The notes: generated by a model not told the origin, from the sequence alone. A stretch of DNA of 64,000 nt from Bacteroides sp. (GCA_014801985.1 JAAVDD010000011.1:13775-77774), one strand, 5' to 3'; positions 1 through 9,515 are shown, numbered from the stretch's first letter. Numbers and translations: made by a program.

Positions 1-560
1 TTGAGATGATAGCAACGGTATCTCATCGTATCACCCGTGCTTATCACTTCCGAAGTTCCTAATTTTAGATTTGCCAGACTATCAGAAAAGATAATAGGCC
101 ATTCTTGGGGTGTCTTACCAATGAGTGTTGATTCATCCTTCAATCCCGAAAATCTTAGAAAAGCATTGTTGGTCCGTGATAGCTTACCGTCATAATCCAT
201 TATCGCGACACCCATCGGGGAGGCCTCTATGAGAAGTGATAAAAGACTTTCTTGTTCTATATTCTTTAGACGTTCCTCTCTCAGACGATCGATCATGGTA
301 TTAAAAAGTTTCACCACTCGGTCAGCATTCCGTTCACCGACTTTTCTTAGACGAGTGGTAAAATCCTGTGCACTCAGCAGATTCATTCCGATCTGCACTG
401 CTCTATTAGATGTGATGACACGGAAATAGAGCCATATTAACGACAGCACGGCACACACACTGCATGCAATGACGGAGACTGTGCTGTACGGCAATAGTGC
501 TGTGATGATGAGCCCTGCAATGGATAAGGCAAGAATAATAAAAATCAGTCGAGTGCTCAT
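1..560 (-). CDS. Sensor histidine kinase, N-terminal part (cut by window edge)
   Basis: The reading frame opens at ATG 560 and runs off the window start, so 186 residues are visible. Two hydrophobic segments lie at about residues 4-24 and 28-48, followed by a HAMP-like amphipathic stretch rich in Arg and Glu, and from about residue 105 a PAS-like segment (SPMGVAIMDYDGKLSRTNNA). The catalytic HATPase part is outside the window. It starts 33 bases after the sigma-54 response regulator on the same strand, so it is most likely the cognate kinase of that regulator and the last gene of the efflux operon. Membrane location and kinase role are inferred from layout and neighbour. Confidence 0.75.
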   Translation of the reverse strand, partial: MSTRLIFIILALSIAGLIITALLPYSTVSVIACSVCAVLSLIWLYFRVITSNRAVQIGMNLLSAQDFTTRLRKVGERNADRVVKLFNTMIDRLREERLKNIEQESLLSLLIEASPMGVAIMDYDGKLSRTNNAFLRFSGLKDESTLIGKTPQEWPIIFSDSLANLKLGTSEVISTGDTMRYRCYHL

Positions 561-593
561 ATTCCCATTTCCTTTTTAATATGATGCGAGGAT

Positions 594-1925
594 TCACTCA
601 TTAAGTCCATATTTCTCGATTCTGCGATAAAGAGCCTGCCGCGTGATACCCAATGCTCTGGCAGCTCTCGACATATTGCCTCCGGCGGCATCCAGAGCTT
701 CCTTTATGCTTCTCTTTTCACGCGATTCAAGAGTGGAAGCAGGAGCGACAAATGCATTCTCAGGAGAGAGGCCGGGCGTAAAGAAATCCTTTTTTGTCAG
801 GATCTTGCCACCCACTAATAATGCACGTTCAGCCATATTTTTTAACTGACGTATATTGCCGGGATAGGGGAGACGCATAAGCCATTCCATTGTCTCGGCC
901 TCAATTTCCGGGATTTCACGGTTTTCAGCAGATGCAGAGGAGGATAGAAAATGATTTAGCAATTCTGGGATATCCGATGCTCTTTCCCGAAGAGGAGGCA
1001 TACGGAGAGTGATTAGATTGAGCCGATAAAAGAGATCCTCCCTGAAAGTGCGTGCCTCCACCATAGCCGGCAGATCGGCATTCGTAGCGCTTACCACGCG
1101 AATATCCACCTTTCGTGAGCGACTGTCGCCAAGAGGTTCAAAAGTATGCTGTTGAAGCACTCTTAGAAGTTTCACCTGACAGCTCATGTCAAGGTCTCCT
1201 ATCTCGTCAAGAAAAATAGTGCCTTTATCTGCCATTTCAAATCTCCCTTTCCTGGCTGCTATTGCTCCCGTGAATGCTCCTTTTGCATGACCGAACATCT
1301 CGCTTTCAAACAAAGATTGTGCAATCCCACCAAGATTAACCATCACAAAGGGATTTTTACTGCGTCGACTATTGGCATGTATAGCTTGCGCTATCATCTC
1401 TTTTCCGGTTCCGTTTTCACCTAAAATCAACACTGAAGCATCTGTCGGAGCCACTCTCTCCACTGTGGAGAGAAGTTCAATCAAGGCAGGATCCGAGCCG
1501 ATTATACCCCCTCGATCAAAAGCGGAGGCTCTCTTTTCATGGATTGGATTATTCTCGGCGTTGAGACTCAAGGCTGTTTCAATCCTTTGGAGCAGCGTTC
1601 GGTTATCCCAAGGTTTTGTTATAAAATCGTAGGCTCCTGCACGCATCCCTTCCACAGCCAGCTCTATGCTGCCCCATGCGGTGATGAGGATAATCGGGGT
1701 GTCGGGTTGGAAGATTCGCATTTTCATAAGAAGTTCCAGCCCCTCCTCTCCGGTGGTGGAAAGAGAATAGTTCATATCCATCAGGATTAGGCTATAGCTT
1801 TCCAACCGTGCTTTAGAAAGAGCTTCATCGGGGGAAGAGGCCTCTTCGGAAGAGAAGCCTGCGCGTCGAAGTAGGAGTTTTAGCGACATGCGCACAGTAG
1901 GGTCGTCATCAATTATCAATATCAT
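594..1925 (-). CDS. NtrC-family sigma-54-dependent response regulator
   Basis: This 443-residue protein has the full enhancer-binding architecture. The receiver domain carries acidic residues D6-D8, phospho-acceptor D50 and K104. The AAA+ domain has Walker A GENGTGKE near residue 169, the sigma-54 contact motif GAFTGA at 216-221 and Walker B TIFLDE at 236-241. A Fis-type helix-turn-helix closes the protein (about 405-443, RAARALGITRQALYRRI). It would hydrolyse ATP to open sigma-54 RNA polymerase promoters when phosphorylated. It lies between the TolC gene and the kinase, as the tail of the efflux operon. A -24/-12-like promoter before the first gene of that operon (8061-8076) suggests autoregulation. 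Confidence 0.95.
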   Translation of the reverse strand: MILIIDDDPTVRMSLKLLLRRAGFSSEEASSPDEALSKARLESYSLILMDMNYSLSTTGEEGLELLMKMRIFQPDTPIILITAWGSIELAVEGMRAGAYDFITKPWDNRTLLQRIETALSLNAENNPIHEKRASAFDRGGIIGSDPALIELLSTVERVAPTDASVLILGENGTGKEMIAQAIHANSRRSKNPFVMVNLGGIAQSLFESEMFGHAKGAFTGAIAARKGRFEMADKGTIFLDEIGDLDMSCQVKLLRVLQQHTFEPLGDSRSRKVDIRVVSATNADLPAMVEARTFREDLFYRLNLITLRMPPLRERASDIPELLNHFLSSSASAENREIPEIEAETMEWLMRLPYPGNIRQLKNMAERALLVGGKILTKKDFFTPGLSPENAFVAPASTLESREKRSIKEALDAAGGNMSRAARALGITRQALYRRIEKYGLNE

Positions 1926-1986
1926 AGCGGGGTGCTTCTGAATAGTATGAGTAACAAAGTTAGTAAAAAGATGTGAATTAAGAAAG

Positions 1987-3486
1987 TCATTTCAATATTG
2001 CCTCGATATCAGAATCAATTCCTCGCCCGGAGGAATAGTCCCATAGCGTAAGACTTCGGATTTGATAATAATAGAGCCAGAAAAGATATAGTTCGTTGAT
2101 ATATTCTCTTCTTGCCTCATCCTTCTTAACTCTGGAATCGTTAAGATCGAGAGTCGATATTTTTCCGATAAGAAAAGTCTCGACATTGGTTGCGTATCTT
2201 TGTTGAGCAATCTCATCCGCCCTTCGGGCCATTTGAATTTGATGAAGTTGATTCCCGTAGCGTTCCACGAGTATAAATAGATTCTGACGGAAATTCTGTG
2301 TCTCCTGTCGGATCTGGCTCTCCACAAGTCTTTTCTGGCTCTCTGCAACTTTCACTTCCCCCTTACGTTTTCCCCAATCAAGAATCGGAATTTCAAAACC
2401 GATTTCCACTATCTGATTGGGACGCAATCGGGTGTAGGCATTCCTTAAATCATGATCAGTGCCCGTGAATCCTAATTGTGCAAAAAGATTTATCTCACGT
2501 TGTGCTCCCTTTGCTTTTGCCACTTCATAGTTGGCCTCCATCTGCATACGGAGCATCTGCTTCGAGAAACTATTATTTGTGAGGGCACGGTTGAGAGCAT
2601 CATCATAGTTTATTTCTACTTCCGGCACATCAAGCGGTATTTCCGTGGCAAGCATCACGCTCTCATCATAATCAAGGAATGATCGAAGTTGAAACATACT
2701 GTTCTTCACGTCGCTCTCACAGTTTGTAAGATCACTTTTGGCATTCAACAGATTAAGTTCCATCTGAAGCAGGTCGTTTCGACTTATACGTCCCATTTCC
2801 CGTTTTTCTTTCGCCACATTATAAAGCCTCTCGGCATTATCGAGATTCTGCATTGCGATCAGATGATTCTCCTTAGCCATAAGCAAGGTGAAATAATAAC
2901 TGATAGTCGTTTCCGCCACTTTCTCCGATGCACTCATAAATGCCGCTTTCGCTTCCTCATATCTAAGAGGCTCGATGCGACGGTTCCATTTCAGATTATT
3001 CACTCCGAAAATAGGTTGGCTCAGAGTTATTGAGGCCGGAATCGACATATACCTGTTATAGGCACCATCGCCAAGCTGACGGTAATAATCAAGATAGGAA
3101 TTGACGGCAACGGTTCCTCCGGTGAGCCATATATTCTGGCGCACGGATATTTCCCCGGTGAGTTGAAGATAATTATTGTGCACAAAGCTATAATTCCCTT
3201 CATTATTCATATATGATGAATATTGCCTATGATATGAAGGAATGTTGCCGGAGAAAACCACTTCCGGAAGAAGTTGCGCTCTATATGCGCGATAGCTCCA
3301 ATATGAACTCAGGAGTTGATTACGCGCCACTTCTGCATCCACGCTTACACTCCTCGCTCTCATCATGGCTTGATAAAGCGTAATCGGGAGTTCAGCGGTG
3401 GAGGTTGGAGAAATGGATGCCTCCTGCCCGAAAGCAGGAAGCACCGCAATTGAAAGTATAAGAAACTGTTTTATTATAGAAATCAT
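1987..3486 (-). CDS. TolC-family outer membrane efflux protein
   Basis: The 499-residue product begins with a signal peptide (MISIIKQFLILSIAVLPAFG) and shows the two long helical repeats expected of TolC/OEP proteins, with charged heptad-like stretches around residues 190-280 and 390-460. It would form the outer membrane exit duct for the ABC transporter encoded just upstream on the same strand. The gap to the preceding permease gene is a single base, which supports co-translation. The substrate cannot be told from sequence. Confidence 0.93.
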   Translation of the reverse strand: MISIIKQFLILSIAVLPAFGQEASISPTSTAELPITLYQAMMRARSVSVDAEVARNQLLSSYWSYRAYRAQLLPEVVFSGNIPSYHRQYSSYMNNEGNYSFVHNNYLQLTGEISVRQNIWLTGGTVAVNSYLDYYRQLGDGAYNRYMSIPASITLSQPIFGVNNLKWNRRIEPLRYEEAKAAFMSASEKVAETTISYYFTLLMAKENHLIAMQNLDNAERLYNVAKEKREMGRISRNDLLQMELNLLNAKSDLTNCESDVKNSMFQLRSFLDYDESVMLATEIPLDVPEVEINYDDALNRALTNNSFSKQMLRMQMEANYEVAKAKGAQREINLFAQLGFTGTDHDLRNAYTRLRPNQIVEIGFEIPILDWGKRKGEVKVAESQKRLVESQIRQETQNFRQNLFILVERYGNQLHQIQMARRADEIAQQRYATNVETFLIGKISTLDLNDSRVKKDEARREYINELYLFWLYYYQIRSLTLWDYSSGRGIDSDIEAILK

Positions 3487-3487
3487 C

Positions 3488-4717
3488 TCATTCCTCTTTT
3501 ACAGCAACAGCCGGTTCGATATTCATAATTTTGCGTGCAGGCCACCATAGACTGATCACGACACCGCTGGCTACCAGAGCCACAGCTACGAGTTCGCAGA
3601 TAAGAATGGTCTCCCAGCTTAAAGCGGTATCAAATTTCTTATAAAATGGCCATAACGCCACGGAAATAAGGAGGAATCCAAAGAGCAGAAGTATCAGCCC
3701 TTCTGAAATTACCCTTCTAAAAATCTGACCTTTAGTGGCACCGCATACCATTCTTATTGCCACTTCTCCCGTGCGTTGCTGCATTCTGAACCAGAATGTG
3801 CCCAATAGACCGAGAAATACCACAACAAGGAGGAATAAAATAAGAATAATGAAAGCATTAAGTTGTGTGGTGTAATTTCGTTGCTTATTGTGTCTGATAT
3901 CGGAGAAACTCTCCATATCGGTGAGATATACATTCCCATATCTTCTGAGATCCGGATCTGTTCGGAAAGCTTCCATAAATTCGGATCCCTTGCCGGGTTT
4001 AGCCCGAATTGCCAGGTCCTTGCACCATACGCTGTCTTCTATTAGGGGTAAAACCACGGTGCCACCAAAAATATGCTCATATTCATTTCGACGTATGTGG
4101 ACAATAAGGTCACCGACGGTATAGGAACTTTCACCATAGGTGGTACTTACGTGTTTCCCTATAAGATCCTTTGGGTCTCTGTTTTTATTACTGTAGTCCT
4201 TATTAGAGGATACTAAGATTTTACCCTCTCTTAGTATTTTCTCAAGTTGGTCGGAGGTTTTTCCTGTTAGGCTCTTGAGTCGGAAAACGTGAACCAAATC
4301 AGGTGACATCATCCGAACATTTCCATAATAATGGATTGAATCATCAGAACCCTCTATTGTCAACGCATTTCCATTATAATTAAGAAAATAGGGGAAAGCA
4401 TTTTGTGACAACCCTGCTTTTTCAACAAGAGGATGGTTTCTTATTTTAGTTAATAAAGCCTTGCGTGCGCCATAATAGTCATATTGATCACTGTTTACAG
4501 GAGGTTGAAATTCAGGACTGTCGGAAGTTATGAATTCAATATTAGCGGCGTACACATCCTCGATATCAAATCCTTTAGGCTGGAATTTTCCTTTAGCGAT
4601 CCCCCAACATAAAACAATGAGTATCCAAATGGCACCTGTGACGATTGCGAGTTCAATAATCATCCAGATATTATCTCGCCATTCATTTGTTATTTGAGTG
4701 AATAATTTTCTTTTCAT
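3488..4717 (-). CDS. ABC transporter permease, MacB/FtsX type (second)
   Basis: 409 residues. One hydrophobic segment near residues 17-42 is followed by a large extracytoplasmic domain and three C-terminal membrane segments with the FtsX signature EVAIRMVCGATKGQIFRRV, a layout typical of MacB-like permeases. It pairs with the neighbouring permease 4733-6013 and the ATPase 6089-6787. Such two-permease arrangements are common in Bacteroidales efflux operons. It would couple ATP hydrolysis to transfer of substrate from the periplasm to TolC. Confidence 0.9.
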   Translation of the reverse strand: MKRKLFTQITNEWRDNIWMIIELAIVTGAIWILIVLCWGIAKGKFQPKGFDIEDVYAANIEFITSDSPEFQPPVNSDQYDYYGARKALLTKIRNHPLVEKAGLSQNAFPYFLNYNGNALTIEGSDDSIHYYGNVRMMSPDLVHVFRLKSLTGKTSDQLEKILREGKILVSSNKDYSNKNRDPKDLIGKHVSTTYGESSYTVGDLIVHIRRNEYEHIFGGTVVLPLIEDSVWCKDLAIRAKPGKGSEFMEAFRTDPDLRRYGNVYLTDMESFSDIRHNKQRNYTTQLNAFIILILFLLVVVFLGLLGTFWFRMQQRTGEVAIRMVCGATKGQIFRRVISEGLILLLFGFLLISVALWPFYKKFDTALSWETILICELVAVALVASGVVISLWWPARKIMNIEPAVAVKEE

Positions 4718-4732
4718 TTCCAGTGAATTTAT

Positions 4733-6013
4733 TTAGGTCTTACTTATTGCGTTGGCAGGAGAGAGTCTTGACGCTTTCCAGGAAGGCATAAATGCACTTA
4801 TAAGATTAAGTAAAAGGCAAAAGAGGAGGCTGTAAAAGAAGGCGGGCCATGTAATAAGCATTTCGAGTGTCGGCAGTATGTCGCGATCCCTTAAGTCGCT
4901 CATCATATCATTTGTTCCGGTCATAAAAAAGTTTGCAAACCATGCCATACAACAAATACTTAATATAAGACCTACAATTCCTCCTAATAAGGTGATGATA
5001 AAATTTTCTGTCAGAATCTGAAGTAAGATAGATGCTTTGCTGGCACCGAAAGCTCTTCTAACTCCAATCTCACTTATTCTATGACGTAGACGACTTCTGG
5101 TCATACTGCTAAGATTGATTGCTGGAAGGAGAATCATTATTGCATATATGGCCCATTTCACTGTATCATCATTTTCCGGAGAAGTGTTGGTGCCATATCC
5201 TCCCTTGGAGATAGTGGATGTATCGTAGGGCTGTTCATGATAGAACACCTCCGCTCCCTTTTTTGATATTTCTGCCTGAAGTTGCTTATAGCGTTCCTCT
5301 ACCTGTCCCTTGATATATTCCTTCGTTATTCCTTTTTTCAATAGGAGTACCATCTGTGTTTCGCCAAACGATTCATCATAACTACTTTGATTATTCAATT
5401 CCTCCGGTTGGTAGACACCGAATATATCTATTCCCGTCACCAAAAGTATTTTGCTCGTATCATCAATCACTCCTGCAATAGTGTATGGTTGCATACCCAT
5501 CAGCAATTCATGGCCTGCCACTTTATCTTCATTAAAAAGCTTTCTGGCTATTGAACGACTTATAATAATCTTGTTGACTCCAGAATTTACATCCTCTTCA
5601 TCGAATGGTTTCCCATCAATGAAATTGAAATCGTAAATTTTCCAGAAGTTTTGATCCACGGTGCGAAAAGAGGCTTTGGTAACATCTTCTCCCGGTATGC
5701 CGATATGCTGAGTGTCTGCCCATGCTGAAATCAGAGATTCCATTTCTATCCCGTCAAGGTTATGATATAACTTCATGGCAAGTTTATGATTCAAAGCAGA
5801 AGATCTATCATACTCTCCTTCCTTGATGTGCATATTCTGGCCGATAAGAATTCGATCCCGATTGGATTCTGGAGCTACAGTTATGGTATTCAATTGATCA
5901 ACCAGATAGAATATCATTACAAGAAAGATGGATATTGCCGTGCCTCCGATGGAGACCCAGGTCATCATCTTCTGATGGCGCATCTCGAAATATATCTGTT
6001 TTAAATATCTCAT
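4733..6013 (-). CDS. ABC transporter permease, MacB/FtsX type (first)
   Basis: 426 residues with an N-terminal membrane segment (about 20-42), a periplasmic MacB-type domain and three membrane helices at the C-terminus containing EIGVRRAFGASKASILLQIL, the FtsX-family cytoplasmic loop. Paralogous to the next gene, 15 bases downstream. Together they probably form a heterodimeric permease for the ATPase encoded upstream. Confidence 0.9.
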   Translation of the reverse strand: MRYLKQIYFEMRHQKMMTWVSIGGTAISIFLVMIFYLVDQLNTITVAPESNRDRILIGQNMHIKEGEYDRSSALNHKLAMKLYHNLDGIEMESLISAWADTQHIGIPGEDVTKASFRTVDQNFWKIYDFNFIDGKPFDEEDVNSGVNKIIISRSIARKLFNEDKVAGHELLMGMQPYTIAGVIDDTSKILLVTGIDIFGVYQPEELNNQSSYDESFGETQMVLLLKKGITKEYIKGQVEERYKQLQAEISKKGAEVFYHEQPYDTSTISKGGYGTNTSPENDDTVKWAIYAIMILLPAINLSSMTRSRLRHRISEIGVRRAFGASKASILLQILTENFIITLLGGIVGLILSICCMAWFANFFMTGTNDMMSDLRDRDILPTLEMLITWPAFFYSLLFCLLLNLISAFMPSWKASRLSPANAISKT

Positions 6014-6088
6014 TTCTGAATGAAGTTAGAATTAAACTTTTGTTTCGTTGCCTCTAATTGATTTAGTCTTTCAGAAAGGATGCGCATT

Positions 6089-6787
6089 TCACCCTTCCAC
6101 CTGCCGACCGTCGAAGAAACGAATGATCCTGTCAGTAGAACGTGCCTGATGTTCGTTGTGGGTAACCATCACTATTGTGCGCCCATCCTCTTTATTGAGT
6201 CGATGAAGTATATCCATCACTTCCTGTCCCATTTTCGAGTCGAGATTTCCTGTAGGCTCGTCGGCAAGTATTATCCGTGGGTTACCTACAATCGCCCTTG
6301 CTATAGCAACGCGCTGACACTGTCCTCCCGAAAGTTGTCCGGGTGTGTGTTTCATTCTGTGGCTCAGTCCAAGGCGTGTCAACACTTCTACTGCTTTCTT
6401 CTCCATTTCGCGACGGTCGACACCTTTTCTATATCCTAATGGTAGAGCAACATTATCTTTCACATTCAAGGAAGGTATCAGATGAAAACTTTGGAAAACG
6501 AATCCAAGATTTATGTTGCGGAAATGAGACAGTTCCTTATCTCGCATATTTGAAGTGATTGTATCAAGGATATCCACGCTTCCTTCCGTGGGATTATCCA
6601 GAAGGCCTATGATATTTAGAAGTGTTGATTTCCCACATCCGGATGGCCCCATGATACTCACAAACTCACCTTCCTTAATCTTAAGGTTTACATTCTCCAG
6701 AGCAAGTGTTTCGACTTCTTTGGTGCGATAGACCTTGCTTACATTTTTAAGTGTAATAATATTATCCATAATATATATTTTATTCAT
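6089..6787 (-). CDS. ABC transporter ATP-binding protein (MacB/LolD-like)
   Basis: 232 residues with all ABC ATPase motifs: Walker A GPSGCGKST, signature LSGGQCQRVAIARAI, Walker B IILADEPTGNLD and the H-loop VTHNEH. The length and motifs match the LolD/MacB-type ATPases that pair with FtsX-like permeases. The ATG at 6787 overlaps the stop of the adaptor gene as ATGA, which supports this start over the internal Met at residue 7. It powers the transporter formed with the two downstream permeases. Confidence 0.94.
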   Translation of the reverse strand: MNKIYIMDNIITLKNVSKVYRTKEVETLALENVNLKIKEGEFVSIMGPSGCGKSTLLNIIGLLDNPTEGSVDILDTITSNMRDKELSHFRNINLGFVFQSFHLIPSLNVKDNVALPLGYRKGVDRREMEKKAVEVLTRLGLSHRMKHTPGQLSGGQCQRVAIARAIVGNPRIILADEPTGNLDSKMGQEVMDILHRLNKEDGRTIVMVTHNEHQARSTDRIIRFFDGRQVEG

Positions 6788-8031
6788 TTAATATGTATAG
6801 AATTTTTCTTTTTATACAGGCTCATATCTGAAATCACAACCTCCTCATCTTTCTGCAACCCTGATTTCACTTCTATATAATCGAAATTGCTGTCGCCAAG
6901 GTCGATTGATCTTTTTTCATACGTCTTATCCTCTTTCTTCACGAAAAGTTCGTAAGTACCAGGTCCGGTGAAAAAACTGCCGTTGGGAATGCGTATCACA
7001 TCTTCACGCAGATCATAGATCACATTCAACTCCGCCTTTAACCCTGATCTCAGAATGGAGGAGATGTCGTCTTCGAGCAGCACAATAAAATTCACTACCC
7101 CGGCATTGCTTTGCGGAGAGATTGATGCGATATGACCGGGTATAGTTTCTTTCCCGATTCTCACATTTACTTTCTGTCCGGTAGCCAACTTATTGGCACT
7201 GCTTTCAACTATCTCCCCGTTTATCTTAAAATGTGAAAGATCTGAAACCACAGCTAACTTCTCTCCCTGGGAAATACTTGTGCCGATTCCTTTGTTGAGA
7301 TATGTAACCGTTCCATTTCTTGGAGCACGTACTCGGGCATCTTCAATAGTGCGTTCCATCTCCTTCAAGTCTCTTTCCGTGATGCTTCCTTCCAGTTCCT
7401 TGGATCTGAGTGAAGCGGCATGTGATTTCCTTTCATTTGCAAGTTGAGTCTTCAACTGTTGGAGTTCGAGGATACCGGTGGAGTAGGCGAGTTCCGCTTC
7501 CCTTATACGGTCGCCTGTTCCGCTTCCGATGCTATCCAGGCGACGTTCATTATTTACCTCCTCCATTAGATGATTAACCGCCATCTCTTTGGTCTTTATC
7601 TTCATTTCAATGTCAGTGAGATATGTAGCAGAACTTAGGGCAGTCTGTTCTATCTCATTCCTCCTCATGCTCACTTCATCTGCTTTTCTTTGGAGGTCGG
7701 TCTGAGCAGTCTGTAGGTCGAGACGAAGAAGTGATTGTCCGGAAACTACGTGGTCGCCTTCATTGCAGTAGACCTCAAGGATTCGGGTGGTTACCGGGGA
7801 AACAATTGTCTGCTCGTATAGCGGTACAATCTTTCCTGTACCCGTAATGCAACTTTCTATTACACCTTGTTCGGCTCGACCTGTCCTTATCCCGGTTCCA
7901 TCTATCCCGGAATCAATGAAATGATACAGACATCCCATAATAAAGACGAAACCGAACACAATGCTCCCGATGCGTAACCATTTTCGTTGTTTTTCCCTCC
8001 TTTTCTCCTGTTTGGTCAATTCTCTATCCAT
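6784..8031 (-). CDS. HlyD-family periplasmic adaptor (membrane fusion protein)
   Basis: I start the gene at ATG 8031 (MDRELTKQEKRREKQRK), giving 415 residues. An upstream in-frame Met at 8100 exists, but a sigma-54-type promoter at 8061-8076 would place transcription start near 8050. A basic N-terminus is followed by one membrane anchor (about 20-40), a lipoyl/barrel-sandwich half, a coiled coil rich in Arg and Glu (about 130-240) and beta-barrel domains. This is the adaptor bridging permease and TolC. It is the first gene of an operon running HlyD, ATPase, permease, permease, TolC, response regulator, kinase. Confidence 0.92.
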   Translation of the reverse strand: MDRELTKQEKRREKQRKWLRIGSIVFGFVFIMGCLYHFIDSGIDGTGIRTGRAEQGVIESCITGTGKIVPLYEQTIVSPVTTRILEVYCNEGDHVVSGQSLLRLDLQTAQTDLQRKADEVSMRRNEIEQTALSSATYLTDIEMKIKTKEMAVNHLMEEVNNERRLDSIGSGTGDRIREAELAYSTGILELQQLKTQLANERKSHAASLRSKELEGSITERDLKEMERTIEDARVRAPRNGTVTYLNKGIGTSISQGEKLAVVSDLSHFKINGEIVESSANKLATGQKVNVRIGKETIPGHIASISPQSNAGVVNFIVLLEDDISSILRSGLKAELNVIYDLREDVIRIPNGSFFTGPGTYELFVKKEDKTYEKRSIDLGDSNFDYIEVKSGLQKDEEVVISDMSLYKKKNSIHIK

Positions 8032-8060
8032 ATCTTTGTGGTTATTATGCAAAAAAAGAT

Positions 8061-8076
8061 GACAATAGCTGTGCCA
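8061..8076 (-). promoter_or_regulatory. Sigma-54 (-24/-12) promoter of the efflux operon
   Basis: On the minus strand the sequence TGGCAC, five bases, TTGTC matches the sigma-54 consensus TGGCAC-N5-TTGCA except at the C of the -12 GC. The GG-to-G spacing is exactly that of the family. The expected start site near 8050 leaves a leader of about 20 bases before ATG 8031. The same operon encodes a GAFTGA-bearing activator, which makes this reading coherent. Confidence 0.7.
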
Positions 8077-8120
8077 GAAATGAAAGTGATTGATAATCAA
8101 TAGTGATATTGCTAATGGGG

Positions 8121-8136
8121 TGTCCGTAAATGGACA
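8121..8136. promoter_or_regulatory. Candidate enhancer site for the sigma-54 activator
   Basis: Inverted repeat TGTCC-N6-GGACA with perfect 5-base arms, centred about 78 bases upstream of the predicted sigma-54 transcription start. This is a usual distance for a Fis-type dimer binding site of an NtrC-family protein. Assignment to the response regulator at 594-1925 is inference. Confidence 0.45.
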
Positions 8137-8166
8137 ATTGTACGCCAGAATATGTACGAAATGTAA

Positions 8167-8472
8167 TTTTCTTCATTCGAACCAGCATTTGGCATTGCCA
8201 GTCACGGACTCCCTTTTTTTGCTCTTTGCTCTATTTTCTTCGCACTCAACATCACATTTATCGGATATTATCAAAGTCTTGAAAAGGCTGGGATCTCGAT
8301 AATCTATACCTTGCTCCGAGGCATCGTGCTTCTTGTTCCTTCATTTCTATTCCTTCCGGGATTGATAGGCAATGAAGGGCTTTGGCTTGCTATTCCTGTG
8401 GCAGAATTCATCACCAGCCTTGTGATTGTAGCTGTATTCCTTTTAAAGAGGAGGAATTACGCTACTGCTTAA
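8167..8472 (+). pseudogene. C-terminal remnant of a MATE-family efflux protein
   Basis: A frame open from 8167 to the TAA at 8470-8472 encodes about 100 residues without a start codon. Residues from 8206 on (GLPFFALCSIFFALNITF, then YYQSLEKAG, LLRGIVLLVPSFLFLP, GLWLAIPVAEF) read as the last two to three helices of a MATE multidrug/Na+ antiporter. A stop (TAA 8164-8166) lies immediately upstream and the remaining nine or so helices are absent. It is a decayed fragment between the efflux operon promoter and the AraC gene. Confidence 0.75.
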
Positions 8473-8481
8473 TATTTTTAT

Positions 8482-8489
8482 TACCTTTG
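8482..8489 (+). promoter_or_regulatory. Bacteroidetes -7 box of the AraC gene
   Basis: TACCTTTG fits the TAnnTTTG consensus. It lies 22 bases before ATG 8512, inside the sequence following the MATE remnant stop. No clear -33 TTTG at 19-20 bases was seen. Confidence 0.5.
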
Positions 8490-8511
8490 CACAATCAATA
8501 AAGAAAAGCTT

Positions 8512-9375
8512 ATGTCGAACACCATTAATCTGACCACGGAAGATATCATGACTCCTTGCTATCATGAAATGACAGGGGAGAGTTACCTTGATGTTAGCGA
8601 GCACGCGATTGTCTATGTCGCGCGCGGAAGCATGGAAGTGCTCGTGGATGGTGTCAAGAAAACAATGATAAAGGAGAAGGAATGTGTGTTTGTGAGAAAA
8701 GATCATCGCACCATGCTTGTGCAGAGACCTTCGGATGATGTCGGGTATCATCTATCAATAGTCCTTTTCTTTCCTCGCAACATCCTTTTCGATTTCTACA
8801 AGACATTGCGTGAGGATGATTTGCCTAAGAAGAAGATGGGAAAGCGACAAAGCATTACCGCGATACCTGCCTCTCCGAAGGTGTCAAGTCTATTCGATTC
8901 ATTTAAGCCTTATTATGAAGCCGGAGTTCGCCCTGATAGCGATTGGCTGACAATAAAGGTTTTCGAAGCCGTGAAGTTAGTTCTTCAGAATGATGAGAAT
9001 GCCTATGCTTCCCTTTTTGATTTTACAGCCAGATGGAGAATTGACATAATTGACTTCATGGAAAAGAACTACATGTATGATCTTTCAATAGAGCAGATAG
9101 CCCATTACACAGGTCGAAGTCTTGCCTCCTTCAAACGTGATTTCAAAAAGATAAGCACTCTTTCGCCACGTGCATGGCTTATAAGACGTCGCCTTCATGC
9201 TGCCCATTATATGTTGCTTTCCACAGAGAAAAACGTGAAACAAGTAATGGCGGAAGTCGGATTTAAAAATTTTTCCCATTTTTCAAAGGCATATCGTGAG
9301 CATTTCGGGTTTACTCCGACAGAAACACGCATTCAAAATCGGGATGCAGAAGTGATAAGAAAAAGTCTGATATAA
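8512..9375 (+). CDS. AraC-family transcriptional regulator
   Basis: 287 residues. The N-terminal half (about 1-160) resembles the cupin-like sensing domain of ExsA/YesN-like AraC proteins. The C-terminal 100 residues carry the double helix-turn-helix, including IEQIAHYTGRSLASFKRDFK and the second helix VKQVMAEVGFKNFSHFSKAY. It directly precedes padC on the same strand with 140 bases between, so it is the likely regulator of phenolic acid decarboxylase. That link is inferred from position. Confidence 0.9.
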   Translation: MSNTINLTTEDIMTPCYHEMTGESYLDVSEHAIVYVARGSMEVLVDGVKKTMIKEKECVFVRKDHRTMLVQRPSDDVGYHLSIVLFFPRNILFDFYKTLREDDLPKKKMGKRQSITAIPASPKVSSLFDSFKPYYEAGVRPDSDWLTIKVFEAVKLVLQNDENAYASLFDFTARWRIDIIDFMEKNYMYDLSIEQIAHYTGRSLASFKRDFKKISTLSPRAWLIRRRLHAAHYMLLSTEKNVKQVMAEVGFKNFSHFSKAYREHFGFTPTETRIQNRDAEVIRKSLI

Positions 9376-9515
9376 ATGAGCCATACAGCATAATGATTTG
9401 AGCCGTAAGGCACAATGAAAATAAAACCTCCATAATGTTTCGATCGTTTTATAAGTGATGATTGATTAAATGGTTATCACTAATAAAACTAAAATAAAGA
9501 TAAAAACAAAATATT

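Noticed and set aside
8032..8100. Upstream start of the HlyD gene at 8100
   Set aside because: The added residues are His- and Phe-rich and would cover the sigma-54 promoter; ATG 8031 gives a normal adaptor N-terminus.
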